Assembly: GCA_020630435.1 (NCBI GenBank)
Contig: JAHDBJ010000011.1
Location: 1-64,000 of the forward strand
Direction of reading: 5' to 3'
From: Saprospiraceae bacterium
GTDB taxonomy: Bacteria; Bacteroidota; Bacteroidia; Chitinophagales; Saprospiraceae
DNA: 64,000 nucleotides
Shown: piece after piece, positions 49,401 through 57,485 of the stretch
How positions within the stretch are numbered: the first letter of the stretch is position 1
How the letters are laid out: the number at the start of each line of letters is the position of its first letter
The notes under the pieces: generated by a model
Seen by the model: only the letters and a program-made list of their open reading frames with translations
Told to the model about the DNA's origin: nothing
The model's database searches: none
Translations under genes and position numbers: made by a program

Positions 49401-49506
49401 CACTCGTGTCAAAGTAACCTGGTAAAACTTGTGCTTCAGTAGATAAACAGAGAAAAATACAAAGGAATAACCCTAGCATTTTTTGAGTAAAAAAATGTTG
49501 TTTCAT
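46486..49506 (-). CDS. T9SS-secreted multi-Kazal/Ig-like repeat protein
   Basis: A 1006-residue secreted protein with signal peptide (ends near LSTEAQ). I count nine Kazal-type units with the pattern YDPVCGCDGVTYSNPCEA...GV..W..G.C, and five Ig/PKD-like units of the form SNSPVCEGDDIMLxADG...WxGPNGF...GxYTV. A T9SS sorting domain (YPNPVTGQLF to KRIVKN) ends it. Kazal domains inhibit serine proteases; here the reactive-loop region is short, so inhibitor activity is an inference. Possible roles are protection of surface proteins from prey or host proteases, or adhesion. Several units share nearly identical DNA. Confidence 0.88.
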   Translation of the reverse strand: MKQHFFTQKMLGLFLCIFLCLSTEAQVLPGYFDTSDLSTWFIGDSEQLSVDPFCYGRKRPRKRCPERYEPVCGCDGITYDNPCEARKNGIRKFTSGSCDRTCPDPASADPTIICLTIYDPVCGCDGVTYSNPCEAEKEGVWNWTAGVCCDGIRAISRSNSPICEGKTLELFATGGDSYAWSGPNGFFSTEQNPVIPDASLAMSGTYTVTVSNNNGCSDASSTSVIIFPGVTAAAASNSPVCEGDDIMLVADGDVDAIYEWTGPNGFAQEGQTIIIPDATIENTGIYTVVVLNSNGCYSSTEVEVIIDFDVAACCIDQSQVDPGSVCTTDVDPVCGCDGVTYSNACWAYISGVTSWTNGPCATNCPDVIVEANSNAPICSGDDLELYSTSGESFFWEGPNGFTSSMQNPVISNATTRMAGTYIVTVITAPGCTETASIEVEIDACDGECIDASQIDPNIFCTTEYDPVCGCDGVTYSNACWAYNIFGVTSWTEGACPDVCIDESQIDPNVICLDVYDPVCGCDGITYGNPCQAYNAGVTNWTNGPCPDDCIDEAQIDPNTICLDVYDPVCGCDGITYGNPCQAYNAGVTNWTNGPCPDDCADFFVSAATNSPICEGDILELTVQGGMTYEWVGPNGYFSTEQNPFIPDVTVSMSGIYTVSVINEQGCIATEEVTVTILNGASVNAVSNSPVCQGDDIMLIADGNTNASYQWSGPNNFSAVGQIITIPNATISNAGLYTVTISDMNGCLAISEVDVIIDFGVMACCIDQSQIDPEIICTDEYRPVCGCDNVTYSNICEAEKNGVSRWIEGPCPDACIDEAQIDPNAVCTTDVDPVCGCDGVTYSNACWAYISGVTSWTNGPCADACIDEAQVDPTIICTGDVLPVCGCDGITYSNPCEAGKAGVIDWTVGPCSTTGGQIRLANTSEPLTSFRAYPNPVTGQLFIERANTGKDRFEIAIVDMLGKAVYHKNYNAGEQKIRIDLSHLSNGIYFIRLREGGVFKSKRIVKN
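46925..47036 (-). repeat. 112-bp identical repeat within Kazal gene, copy 1
   Basis: Identical base for base to 48425-48536, exactly 1500 bp away, covering one Kazal unit. It indicates recent gene conversion or segmental duplication. Confidence 0.9.
47711..47830 (-). repeat. 120-bp tandem repeat within Kazal gene, copy 1
   Basis: Matches 47861-47980 with a single difference at a 150-bp period, giving two consecutive Kazal units of identical protein sequence. Confidence 0.9.
47861..47980 (-). repeat. 120-bp tandem repeat within Kazal gene, copy 2
   Basis: Second copy of the 150-bp-period tandem unit at 47711-47830. Confidence 0.9.
48425..48536 (-). repeat. 112-bp identical repeat within Kazal gene, copy 2
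   Basis: Second copy of the repeat at 46925-47036. Confidence 0.9.
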
Positions 49507-50196
49507 AGTAATTTTAAATTAATTGTTTTAATAAAAAATGTAAGTATGGATAAGAAAATAATAGATTGCTTAACAACCTTGAAAATGGGGGTGGTTGCTT
49601 CTTCTATTTATACTGACCGTGATCTATAATATCCCTCACGTAAATAGAATTGATAAGGTTGGGAAGTACTTAATTTTTTTTTAATTTTTAAAATATAAAA
49701 AATAATAATAAATATTAATTTTTAAAAATATAAATAATACTATTGTTTAATTATTGGAAAGGTAATAATTAACACTTGTATTTATTATTTATAGGTGAAA
49801 TGTTTCAGATTGATTAGAAAGTATCTTTTTTTTTAAAAAATTATTATTGAAGTTATTTGAAATGCTATTTTGTGATTCTTGTATTTGTATTTTTTTGTTG
49901 AAAAATACAAACGATTCCATGTTTAAATTTTAACACTGTGGGCTAAAAATGCCCTTTTCTTGCTTAAACTGCGTTCCCAAAAAGCACAGGTTATTTAGCT
50001 ATGATTAAACCCCGCTTTTTGAGTCTTGCTTAACCCAAAAAATGATTCTTTTTATCTCCAAAAGCTAATTTTAAACATACTCTTAATTTAGTTTTAGTTT
50101 GCTTCACTAGAAATAATAACAAAACAATAAACTCATGCGTTAGAAATACAAAACCTTTTATATCTTTCTTCTTTTGTATTAAATGCTTTTTCTAGA
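49507..50196. other. Divergent intergenic region, nothing firm
   Basis: About 690 bp between the divergent Kazal and BamA-like genes. It is very AT-rich. A TATCTTTC at about 50161 resembles a -7 element for the plus-strand gene. No RNA gene, open frame or strong repeat is seen. Confidence 0.4.
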
Positions 50197-51993
50197 TTGA
50201 AATTTCTTATACATATCGTTTTTATTGTTTTTCCCTTATTGCTTTCTGCTCAACAGGATTCTATAAGTTACACGTTGCAGGTAATACCACTTGATAAGGA
50301 AGCCGACTTTTTAATACAAAAAGAAATAAAATATCAAAATACTTTTCAGGATGAAGTAACACTTCAACAGACCTTAAAACAACTACTTTCGAAGTTACAA
50401 AGTAAGACTTATATCGAAGCCTCTATAGATAGTTTGGATATTGATAAGAATAACTATCGTGCTTTTTTATATATTGGCAACCAATATGAATGGACAAGTT
50501 TGACGAATTCAAATGTCGAGTCTGCTTTTTTAGAACAAATTGGTTTTAGAGAGCGACTTTATCAAAACAAGCCTTTTTATTATCAAGAAGTGAGACAAAT
50601 TCAAGAAAAATTACTCACGTATGCCGAAAATAATGGCTACCCTTTTGCTTCTGTAAAACTAGATAGTGTAAGAGTTAACGATGGTCAGGTATCTGCTCAG
50701 CTTTCAATGGAAAAACATCGTTTAATTACAATTGAAGATATCAAAATCGAAGGAGATGTGAAAATTACCAAGACCTATATGGCTAATTATTTAGGTATCC
50801 CTATAGGTTCTTTATATAATCAAAAGAAAATACTAGAGATAAAAAATCGACTTAGAAACTTACCATTTCTTAGTCAAACGAGAAACGCAATTGTTACTTT
50901 TAGAGGAGATGCTGCGACTATCAATCTATATTTAACGAAGAGGAGAGCTAGTAAATTTGATGTTCTTCTGGGGTTTTTACCTAGAAATACGACTCAAAAT
51001 CCAGAAACCTCACGGAAAATATTATTAACAGCAACAGTAGATGCTAATGCAAAAAATATGCTTGGTTTAGGTGAAACAATGCTCTTAAAATACCAACAGC
51101 TTCGGCCAGAAACGCAAGAACTTAATATTGAGTTAGCTTATCCTTACATTTTCAATTTACCTTTTGGGATTGATGGTAAACTCAATCTCTATAAACGAGA
51201 TTCTTCTTATTTGGATTTGGAATATGATATTGGGATTCAATATTTATTTCAGGGTGGTAATTATCTTAAAGCTTTTTGGAATAGAATTAGCACCTCTCTA
51301 TTGTCTGTTGATGAAGCACGTATTGTACAGTTTGAGCGACTTCCTGAAAATTTAGATGTTAGTTATGCAAATTTTGGATTAGAATATAGCTTTCAAAATT
51401 TGGATTACCTATTTAATCCAAGAAAGGGGTGGACTACAAAAATACGAGGAGGAGCAGGATTTAAAACGATTAAGAAGAACAATAGCATCTTGGAGCTTAG
51501 CTCTCCTCAAAATCCCGATTTTGATTTTGAATCTTTATACGATACCCTAGAATTGAAGACTTTTCAATATAAAATTAAAGGAAATGTTGAAAGATACTTT
51601 CCTTTGTCCAAAAGAGGTGTCATTAAAACGGCTATCAATAGTGGGGTCATTATTTCTAAAAATCCAATCTATATCAACGAACACTTTCGGATAGGGGGTA
51701 ATCGATTATTAAGAGGTTTTGATGAAGAATCAATTTTTTCGTCATTGTATGTGATTGGTACATTGGAATATAGATTTATTATTGGAACAAACTCTTATCT
51801 CTATCTTTTTGGAGATTATGGTTATATAGAGAATATCAATGTATCGGATTCACCATTAGGAATAGGAGCAGGAATGACGTTTGAAACCAAGGTTGGTGTA
51901 TTTGGAATAAGTTATGCTTTAGGAAAGCAATTGGAAAACTCTTTTGATTTTCGTTCTTCAAAAATACACTTTGGATATGTAAGCTATTTTTAA
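50197..51993 (+). CDS. BamA/TamA-like outer-membrane protein with POTRA domain
   Basis: A 598-residue protein. A TTG start at 50197 is chosen because it begins the signal peptide (MKFLIHIVFIVFPLLLSAQQ); no in-frame ATG precedes it. Residues about 150-235 contain POTRA-like sequence (LITIEDIKIEGDVKITKTYM, YNQKKILEIKNRLRNLPFLS). The rest forms a 16-strand Omp85-type barrel with NPRKGWTTKIRGGAGF, an FRIGGNRLLRGFDEES motif (the conserved VRGF/Y-type loop) and a final aromatic HFGYVSYF end. Smaller than BamA, so it is an accessory Omp85 protein, possibly inserting or exporting a surface protein. No T5SS partner is adjacent. Confidence 0.85.
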   Translation: MKFLIHIVFIVFPLLLSAQQDSISYTLQVIPLDKEADFLIQKEIKYQNTFQDEVTLQQTLKQLLSKLQSKTYIEASIDSLDIDKNNYRAFLYIGNQYEWTSLTNSNVESAFLEQIGFRERLYQNKPFYYQEVRQIQEKLLTYAENNGYPFASVKLDSVRVNDGQVSAQLSMEKHRLITIEDIKIEGDVKITKTYMANYLGIPIGSLYNQKKILEIKNRLRNLPFLSQTRNAIVTFRGDAATINLYLTKRRASKFDVLLGFLPRNTTQNPETSRKILLTATVDANAKNMLGLGETMLLKYQQLRPETQELNIELAYPYIFNLPFGIDGKLNLYKRDSSYLDLEYDIGIQYLFQGGNYLKAFWNRISTSLLSVDEARIVQFERLPENLDVSYANFGLEYSFQNLDYLFNPRKGWTTKIRGGAGFKTIKKNNSILELSSPQNPDFDFESLYDTLELKTFQYKIKGNVERYFPLSKRGVIKTAINSGVIISKNPIYINEHFRIGGNRLLRGFDEESIFSSLYVIGTLEYRFIIGTNSYLYLFGDYGYIENINVSDSPLGIGAGMTFETKVGVFGISYALGKQLENSFDFRSSKIHFGYVSYF

Positions 51994-52012
51994 AAGAAAA
52001 ACGCAAAAAAAG

Positions 52013-52041
52013 CCCGAATAACGCATTTTGAGTTATTCGGG
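52013..52041 (-). terminator. Terminator of the M56 peptidase gene
   Basis: Perfect 10-bp stem (CCCGAATAAC with GTTATTCGGG), 9-nt loop; on the minus strand followed by a run of T. It also separates the convergent BamA-like gene. Confidence 0.9.
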
Positions 52042-52069
52042 ACAAAAAAATATACTTAATTAAGTGATT

Positions 52070-53533
52070 TTATAAATAACTCTCTAAATTCAAAACTTTT
52101 AAGGTTTGAACATCTAAATTTCCACTAGGCAGATTATGTTCTTTTTGAAATGAGACTAATGCTTTTTTAGTAGCATCATTAAACTTACCAGTTACTTCTA
52201 CCGATTTTCCTCCAGCGTTTAGTCGTTTTTGTAACAATGTTATAAAATCCGAAGTAATCTTATGTGAACAAATGACCTCTGCCCATTCTGAGCTGTTTTT
52301 TTCAGTAATTTTGAATGTTCTAGCTTCATACTGATCCGTTTGAGAAATATCTTTTACAACTTTAATTTTTTCAGTTGTAGGATTATTTGTTTTTACTGCT
52401 GTCCATACTCCTTTTATTTTAACCCATTTAGTAGATGAATTATTTGAGCTTATTTCCTTAATTTCGAGATCAATCCCTGTTTCAATACTTCCAGTAAAAA
52501 CATTGTATGTTACGGTCTTTTCTTGATCAGGAAAATGACATCGAGCATAACAACTACCTTTTTTACCTGATGTAATATCTGGTGGTGTTGCAACTCTTTG
52601 AGTTTGCGCATTGGCTGTAGGCATTGTAATATATTCTACACAAAAACAGAATACTAATCCACTTAATATGGGCAAACTGGATAACATTTTCAAAACATTT
52701 CTTCGTTTTGATTTTATTTTTTTCATCATGATTAATCTATTTTTAATCGGTTTATATAATAAATAATTACAAAATTTTCCGTCCTGCAGTTGACGGCTAT
52801 AACCTAGGTTATTTCTTTTAGCTTGTTTTACCAAAAATGTAGCATATTGTAAGGCCGCTCCTTCTATTGCAATCACTTCTTCATCGGCAATATATTCATG
52901 TATTAATTGTAAAAAAGACTTATAGGAATATACTACAGGATTAAACCAAAAAACAATTTTCAATATTTCTACAAAAAGTAGGTCAATACTGTGATTTCCT
53001 TTTATATGAGCCATTTCATGTAAATAAACTCTATGTCTTTCTATCTTGGAATAATTGTTTACCTCATCTCCCCAAAAAATAATGTTGAAAAATGAAAAGG
53101 TGTCTTTATAATTTGTTTTATTTAAATGTACAATGCCGTTTTGTCGTTTTAGTGTTCCTTTTTTATAAAGATTGAGAAGTCGGTAAAAGCTTCTAAAAAA
53201 TACAAAGGATGTAACTCCTATTCCTATTAAGTATATCCACAAAAAAATAGTAGAAGAGTAATCTATTAGCCAATTCTGATAGCTAAGAGCCTTAGCTTCT
53301 GTTATTATTTCATCCAGTTTAGCAGGAGAAATTTCTCCTACAGTTTGAACTTCTATAGGAAGTAAGTAAGAGATATGGAAGAGAGGAAGTAATAGTGCTA
53401 ACAACATAGTTGTTATGAGGTAGGCTCTATTCAACTGAAACCAAGTTTCTTCTTTTAGAAAAAGAAAATAGACTAAATAAAAAGCAATCAGACCTACACT
53501 TGCTTCCAAAAGATATATCATAAAACCGCTCAT
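52070..53533 (-). CDS. BlaR1-like M56 metallopeptidase with C-terminal peptidoglycan-binding domain
   Basis: A 487-residue membrane protein. Four N-terminal membrane segments (residues about 4-120) and the gluzincin site HEMAH at 172-176, with a downstream acidic ligand near HEYIADE (212-218), define the M56 family. Another hydrophobic segment lies near 285-305. Instead of a penicillin-binding sensor the C-terminus has a peptidoglycan-binding_1 fold (LLQKRLNAGGKSVEVTGKFN, then KALVSFQKEHNLPSGNLD). It follows the BlaI-like gene directly (stop then start, no gap). It likely senses a wall or envelope signal and cleaves the repressor. Confidence 0.88.
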   Translation of the reverse strand: MSGFMIYLLEASVGLIAFYLVYFLFLKEETWFQLNRAYLITTMLLALLLPLFHISYLLPIEVQTVGEISPAKLDEIITEAKALSYQNWLIDYSSTIFLWIYLIGIGVTSFVFFRSFYRLLNLYKKGTLKRQNGIVHLNKTNYKDTFSFFNIIFWGDEVNNYSKIERHRVYLHEMAHIKGNHSIDLLFVEILKIVFWFNPVVYSYKSFLQLIHEYIADEEVIAIEGAALQYATFLVKQAKRNNLGYSRQLQDGKFCNYLLYKPIKNRLIMMKKIKSKRRNVLKMLSSLPILSGLVFCFCVEYITMPTANAQTQRVATPPDITSGKKGSCYARCHFPDQEKTVTYNVFTGSIETGIDLEIKEISSNNSSTKWVKIKGVWTAVKTNNPTTEKIKVVKDISQTDQYEARTFKITEKNSSEWAEVICSHKITSDFITLLQKRLNAGGKSVEVTGKFNDATKKALVSFQKEHNLPSGNLDVQTLKVLNLESYL

Positions 53534-53902
53534 CTATTCTTTTTCCTTCTTTTTAATCTCTTCTAAAATGTTTTCTAATTCTTTAATATCTGTATTCTGC
53601 TCTTTTACAAAAAAAGACACCATCTTTTCGTGAGAACCCTGGAAATAATCTTTAAAAAACTTAAAGAAAGTTTGTTTAGTGTAGTCTTGTTCTGTTAAAA
53701 TGGCATAATAACGATGAGTTTTACCAAAAGCATCATGTCCTACAATATTTCGTTCCTCTAGTCGACGAACTAAAGTACTAACACTAGTATAAGGGGGATG
53801 GGGCTTTGGCATTTCAGCTATAATTTCTTTGACAAAACCCTTTTTTATTTTCCAGAGGATTTTCATAACCTCTTCTTCTTTTGGATTTAAATATGGATTC
53901 AT
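53534..53902 (-). CDS. BlaI/MecI-family transcriptional repressor
   Basis: A 122-residue winged-helix repressor: EEEVMKILWKIKKGFVKEII, then SVSTLVRRLEERNIVGHDA as recognition helix and wing, and a C-terminal dimerisation part. It binds a dyad near its own start, and is released when the M56 partner is activated. Stop codon (53534-53536) is immediately followed by the M56 start. The ATG at 53902 touches the operator, so the transcript is probably leaderless. Confidence 0.92.
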   Translation of the reverse strand: MNPYLNPKEEEVMKILWKIKKGFVKEIIAEMPKPHPPYTSVSTLVRRLEERNIVGHDAFGKTHRYYAILTEQDYTKQTFFKFFKDYFQGSHEKMVSFFVKEQNTDIKELENILEEIKKKEKE

Positions 53903-53950
53903 ACTACAAATATAGTAACTTGTTTTGAGTTAGTCAACTCAATTTGAGTT
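53902..53950 (-). promoter_or_regulatory. Autoregulated promoter/operator of the BlaI-M56 pair
   Basis: On the minus strand TATATTTG (-7 element) with TTGA 19 bp upstream lies inside the dyad TACTA-N6-TAGTA (53902-53917). That dyad has the form of a Bla/Mec operator (TACTA...TAGTA). A second perfect dyad, AACTCAA-t-TTGAGTT, is at 53936-53950. The first dyad ends at the ATG, so a repressor bound here blocks the polymerase and the start of the message. Confidence 0.75.
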
Positions 53951-54105
53951 ATTTTTGACTAAAATGTCTCTTTTTATACAAAAAACGAACTATCATCCTT
54001 TGATAATAGCTCGTTTAGAACACCTTCGTTAAGAATATTTTTATACTCAAATCATTATAAATTTGATGTGTTTACATTTTAGTTTCTAGTATTTCAAAGC
54101 AAGCT

Positions 54106-54879
54106 TTAGAATTGTAGTTTTCTTTGAAAGGCATTTAATTTTTGTTGCAGCACTTTTGCTTTTTGGTAATGAAAATTTGAAGGGTTTGCCAAAATATTAT
54201 CCAATGCTTTATGAACGGTTTCCGTCTTTCCTATTCTAAACTGACAAAGAATATGTAACCATTCGGCTTCTTCCTCATAACGAGCATCTTTATTCGCAAT
54301 TAAATAGTTTAATGGTGCTATTGCTTCTTGAAAATTGTCTTGTTGCATTAGTGTATGTGCTAGGTAATATTGGGCTGTAGCATAATGATTATTTTCATTT
54401 GAAACATCTTGAAAGAACGTGTATGCTTTATCGTATTCTTTATTTTGATAGGCATCATAGCCCTCTTGTAAAGGATGATTATTGGTACTAGCAGATTTTA
54501 TATTCGTATAGGTATTTTTGTCAGAGTACAAATCCTTATAAATTGAATTGTCAGAATATGGACGAACAGTAAACTGATAACCTATTACTAGGAAGAGCAG
54601 CGCTGCTGCAATAGACATTAATCGACGTATAGAGAGGCTGCGAACTTTCCCACTAGGAACAGCCTCTACATTCTTTTTTAAATTGATCTCCTCCGCAGAC
54701 CAATTTTTTATTTTATGTTGTATTTTCAAGCCTTCAAAGCCAGTGAAAATATCTTCATAGGCTTTGACTTCTTCTCTAAGGTTATCATCCTCCGCTAATT
54801 TTTTCTCGAAGGTTTCGATGTCGTTTTGAGACATTTTCCCTAACCAATAATTTTCTATGTCTTGTAAAGTATAACTCAT
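54106..54879 (-). CDS. Membrane-anchored putative anti-sigma factor with TPR-like domain
   Basis: A 257-residue protein overlapping the sigma gene by 4 bp (ATGA). The N-terminal cytosolic part (IENYWLGKMSQNDIETFEKK) resembles the anti-sigma zinc-less helical segment. One membrane segment lies near 85-103 (LMSIAAALLFLVIGYQFTV). The C-terminal periplasmic part has TPR-like helices (EGYDAYQNKEYDKAYTFFQD, TAQYYLAHTLMQQDNFQEAI). The role as anti-sigma is inferred from overlap and topology. Confidence 0.75.
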   Translation of the reverse strand: MSYTLQDIENYWLGKMSQNDIETFEKKLAEDDNLREEVKAYEDIFTGFEGLKIQHKIKNWSAEEINLKKNVEAVPSGKVRSLSIRRLMSIAAALLFLVIGYQFTVRPYSDNSIYKDLYSDKNTYTNIKSASTNNHPLQEGYDAYQNKEYDKAYTFFQDVSNENNHYATAQYYLAHTLMQQDNFQEAIAPLNYLIANKDARYEEEAEWLHILCQFRIGKTETVHKALDNILANPSNFHYQKAKVLQQKLNAFQRKLQF

Positions 54880-55418
54880 TGGAATAACTTTTTCATCTTT
54901 TTAATACAATCAAATTTTTTTTTCCTTAACGAGTTGGTGTTGCTTCCCATCCCAAGCTCTTTGGCTATCAGGTTGTAATCTTTTTCTTCGATATAAAACA
55001 AACGCAATACACTCCGACAAGGTTCTCCTATTTTTGCAAGGATTGTTGCTACTTTGTGTTGCTGTTCGATATAATGAATCGAACGTTCTACATCTGGAGC
55101 TTCGCCTGATTCGGGGATATTCTCCGTTAAGGTAACTTTAGTTTTTCGAAATGTTTTTAAAGCCAGATTTTTTCCTACAGCAAATAAATAGGTCTTTAAG
55201 CCTGATTGCATAGGTTGGTTCAGTTTCCCTTTTTTGATATTTAAATAGAGAGCTGTATAACTGTCATTAAAAATTTCTCCAACTTTATCAGCATCTAAAC
55301 CAAAAGTCTTCTGTAAAAATGCCTTAAAAGGTTCTTGCCAGTTTTGATAACATTGCCGCATTATTTTCTCATTTTCAGATTTAAATGCGATAATGATCTG
55401 TTCGTCTTTAATGTTCAT
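54876..55418 (-). CDS. ECF-type RNA polymerase sigma factor
   Basis: A 180-residue sigma-70 family factor. Region 2 includes EIFNDSYTALYLNIKKGKLN and LKTYLFAVGKNLALKTFRK. Region 4 includes GEPCRSVLRLFYIEEKDYNL and a helix-turn-helix with IAKELGMGSNTNSLRKKKFD. It would direct RNA polymerase to stress- or envelope-related promoters; targets are not visible. It is followed by the overlapping anti-sigma candidate. Confidence 0.85.
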   Translation of the reverse strand: MNIKDEQIIIAFKSENEKIMRQCYQNWQEPFKAFLQKTFGLDADKVGEIFNDSYTALYLNIKKGKLNQPMQSGLKTYLFAVGKNLALKTFRKTKVTLTENIPESGEAPDVERSIHYIEQQHKVATILAKIGEPCRSVLRLFYIEEKDYNLIAKELGMGSNTNSLRKKKFDCIKKMKKLFQ

Positions 55419-55592
55419 TAGAACTTAGATTATTGGGATAATAGGTTTTTGAAATAAAGTGTTCCTTAAGCAAAATCTAGTATCCTTTAGGATAATCTAC
55501 ATCTCTTTATACTAATTGTTAAGGAAACGTTACTAAAATAATTAAAAAAATAAAAAAAATTATGATAGACCATGAAGTATTGGGAATATATC

Positions 55593-56570
55593 TTAGACTT
55601 CTCGCCCCATTAATGCTGCGGCTAATTGCCTTAAAGGGGTCTTACGCTCTTCGCTTTCTTTGATGGCATCTAAGTGTTCAAAAGCTTTGTTCAAATATTC
55701 TTGCTTTAAGTTTTTAGCTAATTCTTGGATATTTAAAAGCTTTAATATTTGAGTGACATCAGCTATTTTTAGAGTTTCATCTATATTTTTATCCTCCAAT
55801 ATATTTTTTAATCGCTGTTTGGTTTCTTTATCTGCTACTTCGTATGCTTTAAGAATCAGATAGGTTTTTTTATTTTGAGCAATATCTCCACCTACTTTTT
55901 TGCCAAATTTTTCTGGATCTCCGAAAGTATCTAAAATATCATCTTGTAATTGGAAAGCGATTCCAATATTTTTTCCAAAATTGGCTAAATGTCGAGCGTC
56001 TTCCGAAGATGCGCCACCAATTAATGCCCCAATTTCTAGCCCTCCAGCTACTAGTATAGCCGTTTTTAATTCTATCATTTTTAAATATTCCTCAATCTGC
56101 ACATCATCTCGATTTTCGAAATTCATATCATATTGTTGTCCTTCGCAAACACCAATTGCCGTTTTATTAAAGATATCAAAAAGTATAGGTAACAAACTTT
56201 TATCGTTTATATTAGAAAGATACTTGTAAGCATAAATTAGCATGACATCTCCAGATAAGATTCCTGTATTGATATCGTATTTGGTATGTACCGTTGTTTT
56301 GCCTCGTCGTAATGGTGCTTCATCCATGATGTCATCGTGGAGTAATGTGAAATTGTGAAAGACCTCAACAGCGAAAGCTGCAGGCAAAGCGTTTTCTATG
56401 TGGTCATTAAAAAGATTCGTCCCCATTAAAAGAAATACAGGGCGCATTCTTTTTCCCCCTAAGCTTAAAATATAGTCTACTGGTTCGTATAATTCTCTAG
56501 GAGAAATCTCAAATTTATGCTCATTTAGATATGCTATGAAAATATTTTTTAATGCTGAATGTGAATACAT
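55593..56570 (-). CDS. Polyprenyl (farnesyl/geranylgeranyl-type) diphosphate synthase
   Basis: A 325-residue trans-prenyltransferase. The first Asp-rich motif is LLHDDIMDEAPLRRGKTTVH and the second is FQLQDDILDTFGDPEKFG. GGKRMRPVFLL near residue 36 binds isopentenyl diphosphate. It condenses IPP with allylic diphosphates; the chain length cannot be fixed from the residues before the first motif by eye. It is on the same strand as HMG-CoA reductase and fni, which supply IPP/DMAPP, but is separated from them by 0.9 kb. Confidence 0.9.
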   Translation of the reverse strand: MYSHSALKNIFIAYLNEHKFEISPRELYEPVDYILSLGGKRMRPVFLLMGTNLFNDHIENALPAAFAVEVFHNFTLLHDDIMDEAPLRRGKTTVHTKYDINTGILSGDVMLIYAYKYLSNINDKSLLPILFDIFNKTAIGVCEGQQYDMNFENRDDVQIEEYLKMIELKTAILVAGGLEIGALIGGASSEDARHLANFGKNIGIAFQLQDDILDTFGDPEKFGKKVGGDIAQNKKTYLILKAYEVADKETKQRLKNILEDKNIDETLKIADVTQILKLLNIQELAKNLKQEYLNKAFEHLDAIKESEERKTPLRQLAAALMGREV

Positions 56571-56750
56571 TGAATTATTTTAAGGATTGATACTCAATAA
56601 GATATATAGTATGTCAATTTTTTTTTGAAAAAAAGTCATTTTTTCTCTTGCCTTTACACAATAATTAACAAAATTTTAAGTTTTTATTAACGAAATCTTA
56701 AATGGACAAACAACTCAAATTTGTCTGTTCTTCTAAATCAAAATCACCGC

Positions 56751-56912
56751 TTATTGCCCACGTTTACCTTCTTTACAATTTCCTTTAGGCTTAGGAGTAT
56801 TTTCTAAGCAATTGGTAATATCCGCCAAGACAATCTCTGGCAAATCTAAATCTAAAAACTGAATTTTTGGAAATCTTCTCAGTGTTTTGTTGTGATTTAC
56901 TACAAAATGCAT
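56751..56912 (-). CDS. Small open frame of uncertain status (53 codons), maybe a gene remnant
   Basis: A minus-strand frame from ATG 56912: MHFVVNHNKTLRRFPKIQF, then LDLDLPEIVLADITNCLEN and a basic tail ending KEGKRGQ. The frame is also open a few codons upstream of the ATG, which suggests a truncated longer gene rather than an intact small one. I do not recognise it, and it has no homologous neighbour. It lies in the 915-bp spacer between the polyprenyl synthase and HMG-CoA reductase genes. Confidence 0.3.
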   Translation of the reverse strand: MHFVVNHNKTLRRFPKIQFLDLDLPEIVLADITNCLENTPKPKGNCKEGKRGQ

Positions 56913-56991
56913 AGAGTAGGGGTTTCGATTTATTTTCTAGTCGGGTTGATTTTACCTGTCTGAATACAATTGTATCGTAGTATATAATGGA

Positions 56992-57019
56992 TATTAAAAA
57001 TGAAATTTCATTTTTAATA
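56992..57019. repeat. 28-bp perfect palindrome
   Basis: Halves TATTAAAAATGAAA and TTTCATTTTTAATA, with no spacer. A second smaller palindrome, ATACAATTGTAT, lies just upstream near 56964. No gene depends on it visibly. It could be a protein-binding dyad or a cruciform. Confidence 0.6.
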
Positions 57020-57099
57020 CAGTATTCTTATGTCTTCTTCAAAAAAAAATAAAACTCCCCCCATTTAAAACGCCTTAACCAATTGAGAAATTGAAGAAG

Positions 57100-57170
57100 T
57101 AGATGTATTCCGTAACAGTTTTTAGATGGCTGAAGTCGACCTAAAAGTAGGTTGGCTCTCAGCCCTTTTG
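57100..57170 (+). repeat. Repeated hairpin element, copy 1
   Basis: Shares the opening about TAGATGTATTCCGTAACAG and GATGGCTGAA with 57402-57468. A hairpin pairs GGCTGA with TCAGCC and inner ACCTA with TAGGT, then CCTTTTG. On the plus strand it looks like a terminator. Confidence 0.45.
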
Positions 57171-57401
57171 ACAAGAAGGTTCACCCTGTTTTTATATACT
57201 TTTTTATTTTGGGGCTCCCTATATTGAAAGGGAGTCCTTATTTAAAACTAAAATTAAAGGAATAGGATTGCAGCGTTTTTGAAATAGTAGAGTTTAGTAT
57301 AGGTGAGAGTTGTTTTAAAAGAATAGAATAGTAAACACACAAAGTATCTAGTCAAAAAAAATATGTAATGCCATTCATTTTTGACGAAGATATAAAAGAT
57401 A

Positions 57402-57468
57402 TAGATGTATTCCGTAACAGTTTTAGATGGCTGAAATCTCTAAAAGAAGAGAACTTTCAGCCTTTTTT
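57402..57468 (+). repeat. Repeated hairpin element, copy 2
   Basis: Same opening as 57100-57170; hairpin GGCTGAAA (57429-57436) with TTTCAGCC (57455-57462), then six T. The inner loop differs from copy 1. A plus-strand terminator form with no plus-strand gene upstream is odd. On the minus strand it follows the HMG-CoA reductase stop by about 20 bp and may serve as its 3' end. Confidence 0.5.
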
Positions 57469-57485
57469 AAACTGTCTTAATTTAT

